A stretch of 64,000 nucleotides of DNA from an uncultured Apibacter sp. (GTDB lineage Bacteria > Bacteroidota > Bacteroidia > Flavobacteriales > Weeksellaceae): NCBI GenBank assembly GCA_945280365.1, contig CALYQD010000004.1, positions 72,571 through 136,570 of the forward strand. Reading direction: 5' to 3'. Numbering within the stretch: position 1 is the stretch's first letter; the number at the start of each line of letters is the position of its first letter. Positions 35,265 through 44,527 of this stretch are shown here, piece after piece. The position numbers were made by a program, and so were the translations under genes. The notes under the pieces were generated by a model, which did not search any database, was not told the origin of the DNA, and worked only from the letters and a program-made list of their open reading frames with translations.

Positions 35265-36235
35265 ACTTCAAAACGTATTTTAAGGATTTAATAGATCCCT
35301 CAATAATTGCAGGTTTGTTAATTATTTTGGCATTATCTGTAATAGTTTTTGTTTATTTTGGCGCTAAAATAAATGGTTTTAAACAAAAATATAAAAATAA
35401 ATTTATATCCTATGTTGTTATATTGATATTGATAACAGCATTAATAGTTTTTATAGGGTCATCAGAAGTTTTTAATAATCAGATATTTGGAATATTTATT
35501 TTTTATCAGGTTATATTCTTTATTTTAGGCATTATACATTGTATTGTATATAGAAATTACTTTGATGAATTCGATACTAAATCTCCTTGGATTGAAATAT
35601 TTTTCAGTCTAATAATGATCATTTACATTCTCTTCCCTTTTTTATTTATTTATACAATAGTAAAAGGAAATACCTATGTATACAATATGATGTATTCTTC
35701 TTTAGTTTTTTCGATCCCTACTTTAATCTATTTAACATTTAATGCCTCTATATCCATTCCGCCCAAAATATATAAAACCTGGGAATTTCCGGAAGAACAT
35801 GCTTATCCTGATCCACCGGATAGTGAGTATAGAGATATGGTAGTAATTACTTTTATTTTCCATAGAGACCCTAATTCAGATACAAGAACCGAATTTAGAG
35901 CCAAGGCCCCAATACGGATGGATTTTGGAAGATTATTTTACCACTTTGTAAATGATTATAATTTAAGAAATCCAGATTCAACAATAAACTTGCTTGATCA
36001 TAACGGAGAAAAGCAACATTGGGTCTTTTACTTAAAAAGTAAGTATCTAGGTTTACCTAAATTTATAAAACCGGATTATCCATTATATGTAAATTCTATT
36101 GAGGAAAACAGTGTAATTATATGTCAGCGTACACCACCATTAATTAATTCTGAAGAAGAATTGAAATATAATTTAGAAAAATCAGAAAATGATAAAATAG
36201 AAAATCTTAAAGAAAGAAATAATGATAATTTTTAA
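35261..36235 (+). CDS. tssN: T6SSiii inner-membrane protein TssN
   Basis: A 324-aa protein with five predicted membrane helices in the first ~185 residues (for example PSIIAGLLIILALSVIVFVY and YVVILILITALIVFIG). A cytoplasmic C-terminal domain follows, containing YRDMVVITFIFHRD and a Lys/Glu-rich tail. This is the T6SSiii-specific anchor that replaces TssL/TssM in Bacteroidota. It precedes tssK by 15 bp. Confidence 0.85.
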   Translation: MNFKTYFKDLIDPSIIAGLLIILALSVIVFVYFGAKINGFKQKYKNKFISYVVILILITALIVFIGSSEVFNNQIFGIFIFYQVIFFILGIIHCIVYRNYFDEFDTKSPWIEIFFSLIMIIYILFPFLFIYTIVKGNTYVYNMMYSSLVFSIPTLIYLTFNASISIPPKIYKTWEFPEEHAYPDPPDSEYRDMVVITFIFHRDPNSDTRTEFRAKAPIRMDFGRLFYHFVNDYNLRNPDSTINLLDHNGEKQHWVFYLKSKYLGLPKFIKPDYPLYVNSIEENSVIICQRTPPLINSEEELKYNLEKSENDKIENLKERNNDNF

Positions 36236-36250
36236 AATACAACCTTTATT

Positions 36251-37411
36251 ATGTTAGAAAAGTTAAATTATTTTCCTGTTAATTGGGTTGATGGGATGAA
36301 GATAAATAAGTCACATTTTATATCCATGCAAGATAACTTTGTTGATATGATGCGGGATGCCATTGGTAGTCACGTAACTCCAATAAATTATGGTCTCCTT
36401 CCAGTATACAATACTATGGAATCAATAAAAATATCACTTGTTATCGATAATCATAAATTGCTACGGGTAAAAATTGAAGAATGTCATGCTGTAACTCCTA
36501 ATGGAGCAAGAATTGAAATTACCCCCTTAACTAATTCGATTGATATACAAATGCCTTATCCTGAAGCGGTTTACGATTTGACTGAAGAGCAAGAAATTAT
36601 TTTACTTGCCAATATAGTCGTTAACCCCTTTCAAAATTTACCTTTTGGGATTTTAAATCCAGAAGAAAATCCTCCTAGATATCCCTTTCTTACCCCAACC
36701 TATAAATTACATTTGGTTCAAGAAGGACAAATATCAGATCAATCTTCAAATGTAGGCTATCAGCTTACGGTTGGAAAAATTGTCGTGAGTAAAGAAGAAA
36801 CATATTTACAGCCAGGATATATACCTCCATGTACCTCAACCAATAGCCATAAAGACTTAGTAGATGTACATACAAATATTGATAAGTTCATGGGACAACT
36901 GGAATTATATGCCGTTCAAATCGCCCAAAAAATAAATAGAAAAAATCAAACTAATGATTTGGCATTAATGGTATTGAAACTTTCCGATTTGGTTATAAAT
37001 TATCTGGGGAATGAGATCAATTCTTTACGTTGGCTAGGATTATATACCACACCGGCATATATGTTGGATAAGATAGTAAGACTTGCAAGAATTATGAAAA
37101 ATTTTGTAGATGCCAAATCTGGAGCAGGTAAGGAAGAGTTATTGAATTACTTGGCAGAATGGTGTGGACTTTCTCAAGGAGATTTCGAAGTTCTCTTTAC
37201 GGATTTAGTGAATGTAGGATATAACCACTCACAAATTGATAAAACAATTAAAAAGGTAAATATATTTATGCAAATGATTGAACAATTATTTGCAGCACTA
37301 AACAGACTTGATTACATTGGAAAAAGAAATGATACAGGCATATTTATTAAAGAAAGTTTTGAAAATAATCCAATTGAAAAAACTAAAAAAAGTAGATTTT
37401 TTGATGACTAA
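36251..37411 (+). CDS. tssK: T6SS baseplate-membrane connector TssK
   Basis: A 386-aa protein with the TssK start (NYFPVNWVDGMKINKSHFISMQ), then GLLPVYNTMESIKISL and CHAVTPNGARIEITP. It links the baseplate to the membrane complex. The C-terminal ~150 residues are helical. It is followed 11 bp later by tssO. Confidence 0.9.
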   Translation: MLEKLNYFPVNWVDGMKINKSHFISMQDNFVDMMRDAIGSHVTPINYGLLPVYNTMESIKISLVIDNHKLLRVKIEECHAVTPNGARIEITPLTNSIDIQMPYPEAVYDLTEEQEIILLANIVVNPFQNLPFGILNPEENPPRYPFLTPTYKLHLVQEGQISDQSSNVGYQLTVGKIVVSKEETYLQPGYIPPCTSTNSHKDLVDVHTNIDKFMGQLELYAVQIAQKINRKNQTNDLALMVLKLSDLVINYLGNEINSLRWLGLYTTPAYMLDKIVRLARIMKNFVDAKSGAGKEELLNYLAEWCGLSQGDFEVLFTDLVNVGYNHSQIDKTIKKVNIFMQMIEQLFAALNRLDYIGKRNDTGIFIKESFENNPIEKTKKSRFFDD

Positions 37412-37422
37412 AAAATTATTAT

Positions 37423-37941
37423 ATGGAAATATTGAATAAAAAAGATAGATGGATAGCTTTTCTTCTGTTTATATCGTTGTTTACAATAACAATTGTTGTT
37501 ATAGTTATATCTATATTCTTTAATTACCAATTACCTTGGAAAGAAAATTACGAGCTTAGAAAAGAGAATGCTGCAATGATATATGAATTTAAGTATCAAG
37601 AAAAGTTTGAAAATCAAATGGAGGTATTAAAAAAATATATTGACTCAATAGATATGCCTAATAATGATATTTATTATTATCAGCAAAAATCTATAGATAT
37701 GATTATAAAAATGGAGCAAAACATGCCTGGTAAAGATAGCATACGAAGAAGATTATTATATACGAATTTTTTGTTAACAAGTCGTTCTCTTATTGATGCT
37801 AAGAAAACCCTAAAAACTTATGCTAAAAGTAAATCTGAAATTGATACATTACTAGCTAAAGTAGATGCCTATAAAAAACAATTACAAATTGTAACAAGGG
37901 AATTACAAATATGCAATCAAATAGTAACAACTAAAAATTAA
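37423..37941 (+). CDS. tssO: T6SSiii transmembrane protein TssO
   Basis: A 172-aa protein with a short cytoplasmic start (MEILNKKDRWIAF), one membrane helix (about 13-34), then a helical, coiled-coil-prone periplasmic part (ENYELRKENAAMIYEFKYQ). This layout matches the T6SSiii TssO component. It is the last gene before a ~110-bp gap and the tssD genes, which appear to have their own promoter. Confidence 0.8.
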   Translation: MEILNKKDRWIAFLLFISLFTITIVVIVISIFFNYQLPWKENYELRKENAAMIYEFKYQEKFENQMEVLKKYIDSIDMPNNDIYYYQQKSIDMIIKMEQNMPGKDSIRRRLLYTNFLLTSRSLIDAKKTLKTYAKSKSEIDTLLAKVDAYKKQLQIVTRELQICNQIVTTKN

Positions 37942-37987
37942 CAAATATTTAACATTAATTAATGGGATAAGGTTTTTTTAAAATATT

Positions 37988-37995
37988 TATATTTG
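37988..37995 (+). promoter_or_regulatory. Candidate -7 box for tssD
   Basis: TATATTTG fits the Bacteroidota TAnnTTTG element and lies about 55 bp before the tssD start. No clear -33 TTG is visible. A separate strong promoter would fit the high demand for Hcp. Confidence 0.45.
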
Positions 37996-38049
37996 TGTTA
38001 TAAGCATAAATAATTTTATTAATTAATAATCAATAATTTTTTTTTTATT

Positions 38050-38436
38050 ATGTCATTTAAAGCAAGACTTGAAGTAGCAGGTAAGACCTACAACATTTTA
38101 AATGTTAATTATTCTTTAGCTCAAGAAACAGACCCAACAGGTCGTCCATCTTCTCAAACTAGAGGAGGAAGAATAGAAGTTACTGTAGAATCTACAGGAG
38201 AAAGTGACATCTTTGAATGGATGACAAACAGTTTTGAAAGAAAAGATGGTAAGGTAATCTTTGTAAAAAGAGATTCCAATGCTACATTGAAAGATTTAAG
38301 TTTTTCAGATGGATATGTAGTTAAGTATAAAGAAAACTTTGATGCTTCCGGTACTAATCCACTTACTGAAACATTTACCATTTCTGCAAGATCGATTAAA
38401 ATGGGAACTGGAGAACATATTAACGAATGGGTATAA
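38050..38436 (+). CDS. tssD: T6SS tube protein TssD (Hcp), copy 1
   Basis: A 128-aa Hcp of the Bacteroidota TssD type: MSFKARLEVAGKTYNILNV, SQTRGGRIEVTVEST, FSDGYVVKYKENFD and FTISARSIKMG. It stacks as hexameric rings to form the inner tube and may carry small effectors. It has its own upstream -7 box and is followed by a strong terminator, so it can be transcribed independently of the structural operon. Confidence 0.93.
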   Translation: MSFKARLEVAGKTYNILNVNYSLAQETDPTGRPSSQTRGGRIEVTVESTGESDIFEWMTNSFERKDGKVIFVKRDSNATLKDLSFSDGYVVKYKENFDASGTNPLTETFTISARSIKMGTGEHINEWV

Positions 38437-38463
38437 CCCCATCAATTAATTACTTTCTAAAAT

Positions 38464-38488
38464 AAAAGGGAATTTCTAATTCCCTTTT
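38464..38488 (+). terminator. Intrinsic terminator after the first tssD
   Basis: AAAAGGGAATT pairs perfectly with AATTCCCTTTT around a TCT loop, followed by ATTT. Confidence 0.8.
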
Positions 38489-38529
38489 ATTTATGCAAAA
38501 ATTAATATAATCAAAATAAAAATAAAGAT

Positions 38530-38925
38530 ATGTCATCATTCTTAGCTAAATTAGAAATGGATGGTAAAACACATAATGTTCTACAGTGCAAATACAGTTT
38601 TAATCAAGGAGTAGATAGTACAGGAAAACCACAGGCTAGCATTCGTGGAGGGCAAATTCATTTGACGATTGAAAGCACAGGAGCTCCCTATTTTGTAGAT
38701 TGGATGCTTTCGACGGAAAAAACGAAAGATGCAAAGATAATATTTTATCGTAGAGACGCTATGAGTAAATTACAAGAAGTTAAATTTGAGAAAGGATATT
38801 GTATAGAATTTTCGGAAGAATTTGACTCTGTGAATAACGAACCTATGAAAATTAATCTTTTAATTGTAGCGAAAACACTTTCCATAAGTAATGTAGCTTA
38901 TGAAAATGTGTGGAAAATAGGATAA
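38530..38925 (+). CDS. tssD: T6SS tube protein TssD (Hcp), copy 2, diverged
   Basis: A 131-aa protein with the same fold pattern as the first TssD (FLAKLEMDGKTHNVLQCKYSF, SIRGGQIHLTIEST, FEKGYCIEFSEEFD) but only partly identical. It lies behind the terminator of copy 1 and before its own terminator. Divergent Hcp copies often serve particular cargo; here that is inference. Confidence 0.9.
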   Translation: MSSFLAKLEMDGKTHNVLQCKYSFNQGVDSTGKPQASIRGGQIHLTIESTGAPYFVDWMLSTEKTKDAKIIFYRRDAMSKLQEVKFEKGYCIEFSEEFDSVNNEPMKINLLIVAKTLSISNVAYENVWKIG

Positions 38926-38972
38926 ATATGTTTATTTACCTATGTACTATATAAATTTAATTAAGTATAGAT

Positions 38973-38995
38973 AAAAAGGCGTATTTCGCCTTTTT
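38973..38995 (+). terminator. Intrinsic terminator after the second tssD
   Basis: AAAAAGGCG pairs with CGCCTTTTT around TATTT and runs into T6. It closes the T6SS cluster and may also serve the convergent gene at 39014. Confidence 0.85.
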
Positions 38996-39013
38996 TAAAT
39001 TTAAAACATATAC

Positions 39014-39400
39014 TTAATTAACTGTTTTTTTTCTCTTTTTCTTTTTATGATCATTATTGATAGCCCGTTCCCTTTTTAATTCTAAATATTTTTCAAATTG
39101 TTCCGGAGATAAAATTTCCTTTAATTTAAAATCAATTTCTCTATTATTATTTTCCATTAAAAATCTTAACTCAGTATCGCTAATTCCTGTATCTATTGCA
39201 TTTTTAACCTTTGTAATTTTTTCTAATATAAATTCGTGAAGTTCCAATTTTTGGAAATCATCAAGATATACATCTTTATCTAAATCATTAATCTGTTTTT
39301 CAGTAATTTCTTCAGGCTTTATAGTATTATCTTGAGCATAAGTAACTATAAAAGTAGCTTGTAGGAGAAATATTAGTAAAAAAATTTTAGAAAATCGCAT
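39014..39400 (-). CDS. Small secreted protein, Spy/CpxP-like layout
   Basis: A 128-aa protein with a signal peptide (cleavage near TYAQ) and a helical, charged mature part ending in a poly-Lys tail. The LSPEQFEKYLELKRER motif is common in small Bacteroidota periplasmic proteins that resemble Spy/CpxP folding factors. Function unproven. It stands alone, convergent with the T6SS cluster and divergent from recX. Confidence 0.5.
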   Translation of the reverse strand: MRFSKIFLLIFLLQATFIVTYAQDNTIKPEEITEKQINDLDKDVYLDDFQKLELHEFILEKITKVKNAIDTGISDTELRFLMENNNREIDFKLKEILSPEQFEKYLELKRERAINNDHKKKKRKKTVN

Positions 39401-39505
39401 ATGGTATAAATTAATGTGATAAAATTACTTAAAAAAATAATTTTTAATGCTATTTGTAACATAAATTTAAAACTTTTTAATATTTTAGTATCCTAAATAA
39501 GAAAT

Positions 39506-39964
39506 GTGTTTACTTTGTCTAACATAAAAAAGAAATTAGCAGATTATTGCGTTTATCAAGAACGCAGTCATTATGAAGTAGAACAAAAATTGAAAGAATA
39601 TACTTTTTTAGATCAGGATGAAAGAGGAGAAATAATTGTATGGTTAATTCATAATAATTTTTTAAATGAAGAAAGATTTGCGCTATCTTATACAAGGGGT
39701 AAATTTTATCAAAAAAAATGGGGTAAAATTAAAATTACACAAGGATTAAAACAAAAAAAAATTCCTAACAATTTAATAAACATTGGATTGGAACAGATAA
39801 ATGAAGATGATTATATTTCAACAATTAAAGAATTAGCAAATAAAAAGTGGAATACAATTAGAGAATCTGAAATATTTTTAAAAAAGAAAAAATTATATAA
39901 TTATCTTCAACAAAAAGGTTATGAAAATCATTTTATACATGAAATTATTGAGAATATTGATTAA
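39506..39964 (+). CDS. recX: RecA regulator RecX
   Basis: A 152-aa protein with the three-helix RecX repeats: CVYQERSHYEVEQKLKEY, IVWLIHNNFLNEERFALSY and WGKIKITQGLKQKKIPNNLI. RecX modulates RecA filaments. The start is GTG 39506; a nearby ATG (39504) is out of frame. Its 3' end overlaps that of trxA, encoded on the other strand, by 20 bp. Confidence 0.88.
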   Translation: MFTLSNIKKKLADYCVYQERSHYEVEQKLKEYTFLDQDERGEIIVWLIHNNFLNEERFALSYTRGKFYQKKWGKIKITQGLKQKKIPNNLINIGLEQINEDDYISTIKELANKKWNTIRESEIFLKKKKLYNYLQQKGYENHFIHEIIENID

Positions 39965-40244
39965 TCAAGTTTATAATTTCTTGAGTAGTCCTAACTCCAC
40001 TATCTCTCCATTTTATTTCACCGTTCTTAAAAAGTATAAGTGTAGGCACTGATTGAACACGATAGGAATTTGCTAACTTTGGATTTTTATCGATATCCAC
40101 TTTTAAAATTATTATTCTTTCGCCAATTTGTCCTTTAACTTCTTTTAAAATAGGTGCTAATATTTTACATGGTTGACACCATTCAGCTGAAAAATCTAAT
40201 AATACAGTTTTATCGCTATTAATAATATTTGAAAAATTTGACAT
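39945..40244 (-). CDS. trxA: Thioredoxin
   Basis: A 99-aa single-domain thioredoxin with the active site AEWCQPCK (Gln in place of the usual Gly), the cis-Pro loop SVPTLILFKNGE and a full-length fold. It is cytoplasmic (no signal). It reduces protein disulfides and, among others, can feed DsbD, encoded 4 kb away. Confidence 0.85.
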   Translation of the reverse strand: MSNFSNIINSDKTVLLDFSAEWCQPCKILAPILKEVKGQIGERIIILKVDIDKNPKLANSYRVQSVPTLILFKNGEIKWRDSGVRTTQEIINLINQYSQ

Positions 40245-40843
40245 ATTTTTTACTTTATTAGTATATTATATTTAGTACAAAAATTAAACCGATAGAGAGT
40301 AAAAATTAATATCTTTTTAAATTGCTTCATGTCAATGCCTTTAAATTCATTTTTTTTAATCTAAAAATGATATTTAAATGCGAAAAATGTATAATTTAAA
40401 AATAAATGAGCGAAAGCTAATTTAGAAATAATAGAATAAATTTAAAACTTGTTTTTATAAAAAAATGTTTGTTTGAATAAAATTTAAATTTATTCGCTAC
40501 ATTAAATAAAATGATAATAATTTCTTAAAGAATTAAAAAATTATAAAAATTCAATTTTTATCTTAATATCAATTACTAAAAAGTTAAAAATTGCATTAGT
40601 TGCAGAAATTGAATTCTCAAAACTTATAGAGCATAATAAAAGAAATATTTATAATTTACTAGACTTACTAAAAAAAAAATCCTGAATCAGAATTTGAGTT
40701 TTAGTATAGATTAAAACTATAATACTTAAAATAAAAGCGTTATTCAAGTATATAATATTGCTTTTTATTAGAATAGATAAATAAATTTAAATTCTACTTA
40801 TGCTCATATCAAAAAAAAGCATAATTTCGTTTATTTATTAAAA
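40245..40843. other. 600-bp intergenic stretch, no supported gene
   Basis: Very AT-rich. One ~38-codon open piece near 40590-40685 (IALVAEIEFSKLIEHN) has no start or recognised homology and may be a gene remnant. Confidence 0.4.
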
Positions 40844-43800
40844 TTGCTAAGAAGATCAATATTCATACTAATTACTATATGTATGGGAATAATGGCCCAT
40901 GCTCAAGTTATTGATTGGAAAAATCCTAATTTTAGATATAAGATCGTTGAAATCAAAGACTCTATTTTGAAAATAGATACTTTAATTGTTATTCCCGATA
41001 AAATATCTATTAAAAATATAAATGATGAAGAAATTAATCCTGATTTTTATTCATTAGATTCATCAAGTAATACTTTATCTTTCAATCCTTCATTGATAAA
41101 TCAGAATTTAAAAATTAGTTATTACATATATCCGGAAAAAAAAGAAAAAATAATTTTTTCTAAAGATACTTCACTTATAGTAAGGATTAATAAACCTAAA
41201 AAGTATTTTGAAATAATAGAAAATTCTAAAAAAAAGAATGAATTTTTTCAAAATTTATCAAGTTCCGGAACATTAATAAGAGGTATAACTTTTGGAAATA
41301 ATCAAAGTGCTTCTGTGCAGTCCTCATTAGATCTGGAACTATCCGGACAATTAAGTAAAGATGTTAGAATAAAAGCTGCTATTTCAGATCATAATATACC
41401 CATTCAAGCAGACGGATATACCCAACGGCTAGATGAATTTGATAAAATATATATTGAGTTATCAACGAAAAGTTCATACATACGTGCGGGACATTTAGAT
41501 CTTATTCAAGATAAAGATTATTTTGGTAATTTTTCTAGAAAAATTACCGGTATACAAATAGGGACTCGAATAAAAAATAAAAATTCATACACAGATTTAT
41601 ACGCTTTAGGTTCATTATCCCGAGGAGAATTTAATAGAATGAAATTTAATGGTATTGAAGGTAATCAAGGACCCTATAAATTAAAAGGAAAGCAAGGAGA
41701 ACTTTTTATAATTGTCATTTCAGGATCGGAAAAAGTATACATGAATGGTTCATTATTAAAAAGAGGAGAAGATCAAGATTATATAATGAATTATAATACG
41801 GGAGAACTAACCTTTACCCCTAAAACTTATATATCTTCCAATAGTAGGATTGTCGTTGAATATATTTATAATACCACTACTTATACACGTTTTTTATTAA
41901 ACACTGGCGGTAAATATGAGTCGGATAAATTTAGCTTTAGCGCTAATATATTTTCTGAAAATGATACTAAAGAAAGCAATCAAGATTTAACAGATGTTCA
42001 AAAAAATGTACTTAGTCAAGCAGGTAATGATAAAGATAAGATGTATGCATCTAACGCTAAACTAACTGAATATGATCCCAATAAAATCCTGTATAAAAAA
42101 ATAAACTTTGGATCAGATGAAATCTACCAATACTCTACCGATAGTTCGCAAGAATTATACACGCTTTCTTTCACTTATATGGGAAAAAACAAGGGAAATT
42201 ATAGAATCATTCAATTACCTGTCAATGGTCGTGTATATGAATATATTCCTCCCATTGACGGTATATTACAAGGAGATTACGAGCCGGTAACCCAACTAAT
42301 GCCACCGCAAAAAACGCAAGTAGTTTCAACAAATACCGAATATAGATTTGCTTATGGAAATGTCGGGATAAATTTAGCGTTAAGTAATTACGATGAAAAT
42401 ACATTTTCTTCCGTAGGGAATAAAAAAAACACAGGTTATGCAAGCAGATTTTATATAGATATAAAGAATGAAAAAAATAATTGGAAAAGTAATCTGAATT
42501 TATCCCATACATTTATTCAGAAAAATTTCCATATTTTAGAAAGAATACATGAGGTAGAATTTGATAGAGATTTTAATATTTCGCAAGAATTTAACGGCAT
42601 AAATCAACATAAATTTAGTTTGAATTGGAAGAATGTTTTTTATGATAAATGGATCGTAAATTACACTTTTAATTTATTAGACGAAAAAAACTTCTATACT
42701 GGTTATAAAAATGACATATTGCTAGGATATAGAAAAAAAAATACTGACTTTCATTCTAAAATAAGTTATTTGCATACTACACAACAAGACAGTATAAAAT
42801 CAAATTTTATCAAATACACTACAGAATTTCATCATAAAATAGGAAGCCTGAAAACAGGCATAGGATATAAAGGAGAATCAAATAGAAATAAAAATAATTT
42901 AGTATCGGAATATACTTCTTCTAGTTTTAACTGGAATGAAATATATACTACTTTTTCTTTAGATAGTTTAAAAATAACCACAGAGTTAAAATTATATATT
43001 AGATCAGACGACTCAGTTCGCGTAGGTAAACTGAAGAATTTTACAACTTCCTATGGAAGTATACTAACTAATCATTTAATAAAAACTCAAAAACATAATT
43101 TATACTTAGATTTTCATTATAGAAAAGTTCATTATAGTAAAGCAGTATATAGTAATCAAAATGATGAAAATTACATATTAGGATCACTCCGTTGGAATAA
43201 AATATTATGTAATAATGGGGTACAATTAAATTCAGCTTATGAGTTATCTAGTGGACAAGAAGCGCAAAGAGAATTCAAATATGTGAAAGTAACAGATGGG
43301 AAAGGTATTTATAAATGGACGGATTATAATGGAAACGGAATAGAAGAGCTTGATGAATTTGAAGTTGCAGAATTTAGTGATCAAGCCCAATACATACGTG
43401 TATATACAGATAATATCAATTATGTAAAATCAAATAGCAATAAATTTATTTTTAGCTTACAAATATCGCCTTCAAGATTTTTACGATCAAGCTGGTGGGA
43501 AAGAATAGGATTACAATCGGCATTCCAATCAGTTTCATCGTATAAGAAAAAAAATAAAACAGCAGAATTAAATCCCTTCTCGAAGAGTGACCTTTTAACT
43601 CAAACGCAAAGTTTTACCACAAATTTATCTATTAATAGACTAAGTATTCATAAGTGGATGGCAACCTTTCAATATATGGAAAATAATAATACACAATATA
43701 TATTTACAGGGAGAGAAAAAAGAAATAATGATAATTTTCAAGTGTTATTAAATTATAAACCATGGAAATTCTGGATTTTTGCCATTCAAAGTAATTTAAT

Positions 43801-44245
43801 AAAGGATAAAAGTAGATCTCAACTTTTTTCAACCAAACGCTTTACTATAGAAACTACGGCAATAAATCCATCTGTAACCTATGAAATACAAAAAAATATT
43901 AGCTTAAGTACTTTAGTTAAATATCAAAACAAAAAAAATATATTAGGAAATGAACGTTTAGATTGGAGAGAGGTAGGTTTAGAATTACGTTGGAATGATG
44001 AAAAAAGAACCTCTCTTACAGGTAGTTATTCATACATTAAAAACGATTTAAAAGGGAATAACTATTCATTAGTTTCCAGTCAAATGATGGAAGGCTTACT
44101 AAGCGGAAAGAATAGTGTTTGGAAAATTTATCTTCAAAGAGAACTCAGTTCTGTCTTTACCTTGAATATAATCTATGACGGTCGTAAGAGTGAGGAATCC
44201 CAGGCAATCCATACGGGAAGTGTTCAGATAAGGGCTTCTTTCTAA
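40844..44245 (+). CDS. Large outer-membrane beta-barrel protein of unknown function
   Basis: A 1133-aa protein read from TTG 40844, which gives a good signal peptide (ITICMGIMAHAQ). The N-terminal third is soluble-like, with YIMNYNTGELTFTPKTYI, a pattern also seen in large Bacteroidota surface proteins such as SprA. From about residue 480 there are many alternating amphipathic strands ending in VQIRASF, a terminal aromatic as in beta-barrels. A DYNGNGIEELDEFE loop resembles a calcium-binding turn. Substrate unknown. It stands alone between trxA and dsbD. Confidence 0.6.
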   Translation: MLRRSIFILITICMGIMAHAQVIDWKNPNFRYKIVEIKDSILKIDTLIVIPDKISIKNINDEEINPDFYSLDSSSNTLSFNPSLINQNLKISYYIYPEKKEKIIFSKDTSLIVRINKPKKYFEIIENSKKKNEFFQNLSSSGTLIRGITFGNNQSASVQSSLDLELSGQLSKDVRIKAAISDHNIPIQADGYTQRLDEFDKIYIELSTKSSYIRAGHLDLIQDKDYFGNFSRKITGIQIGTRIKNKNSYTDLYALGSLSRGEFNRMKFNGIEGNQGPYKLKGKQGELFIIVISGSEKVYMNGSLLKRGEDQDYIMNYNTGELTFTPKTYISSNSRIVVEYIYNTTTYTRFLLNTGGKYESDKFSFSANIFSENDTKESNQDLTDVQKNVLSQAGNDKDKMYASNAKLTEYDPNKILYKKINFGSDEIYQYSTDSSQELYTLSFTYMGKNKGNYRIIQLPVNGRVYEYIPPIDGILQGDYEPVTQLMPPQKTQVVSTNTEYRFAYGNVGINLALSNYDENTFSSVGNKKNTGYASRFYIDIKNEKNNWKSNLNLSHTFIQKNFHILERIHEVEFDRDFNISQEFNGINQHKFSLNWKNVFYDKWIVNYTFNLLDEKNFYTGYKNDILLGYRKKNTDFHSKISYLHTTQQDSIKSNFIKYTTEFHHKIGSLKTGIGYKGESNRNKNNLVSEYTSSSFNWNEIYTTFSLDSLKITTELKLYIRSDDSVRVGKLKNFTTSYGSILTNHLIKTQKHNLYLDFHYRKVHYSKAVYSNQNDENYILGSLRWNKILCNNGVQLNSAYELSSGQEAQREFKYVKVTDGKGIYKWTDYNGNGIEELDEFEVAEFSDQAQYIRVYTDNINYVKSNSNKFIFSLQISPSRFLRSSWWERIGLQSAFQSVSSYKKKNKTAELNPFSKSDLLTQTQSFTTNLSINRLSIHKWMATFQYMENNNTQYIFTGREKRNNDNFQVLLNYKPWKFWIFAIQSNLIKDKSRSQLFSTKRFTIETTAINPSVTYEIQKNISLSTLVKYQNKKNILGNERLDWREVGLELRWNDEKRTSLTGSYSYIKNDLKGNNYSLVSSQMMEGLLSGKNSVWKIYLQRELSSVFTLNIIYDGRKSEESQAIHTGSVQIRASF

Positions 44246-44464
44246 TAAAATTCAATAAAAATTTAATTTATTTAGAAAATTTATTTGAGCTAATAGAAAA
44301 GAATTTCTTGAATAAATCACATTTAATTTTTATTGCATAAATAAAGAACTATTTATAAATCAGGTCATAAATATCATGCAGATTTTTAAAAATATAACAC
44401 CTATTTTCAATTTTATATAAAAAAATGTTTTTAAGAAAATAAAATTAGGGTATAACGAATGGTA

Positions 44465-44472
44465 TATATTTG
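44465..44472 (+). promoter_or_regulatory. Candidate -7 box for dsbD
   Basis: TATATTTG, a match to TAnnTTTG, lies 56 bp before the dsbD start. No clear -33 element. Confidence 0.4.
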
Positions 44473-44527
44473 CGAAATTTATTACATTTGATACGTAAAC
44501 TCTAATTATAAAAAACAAACGCTTATC

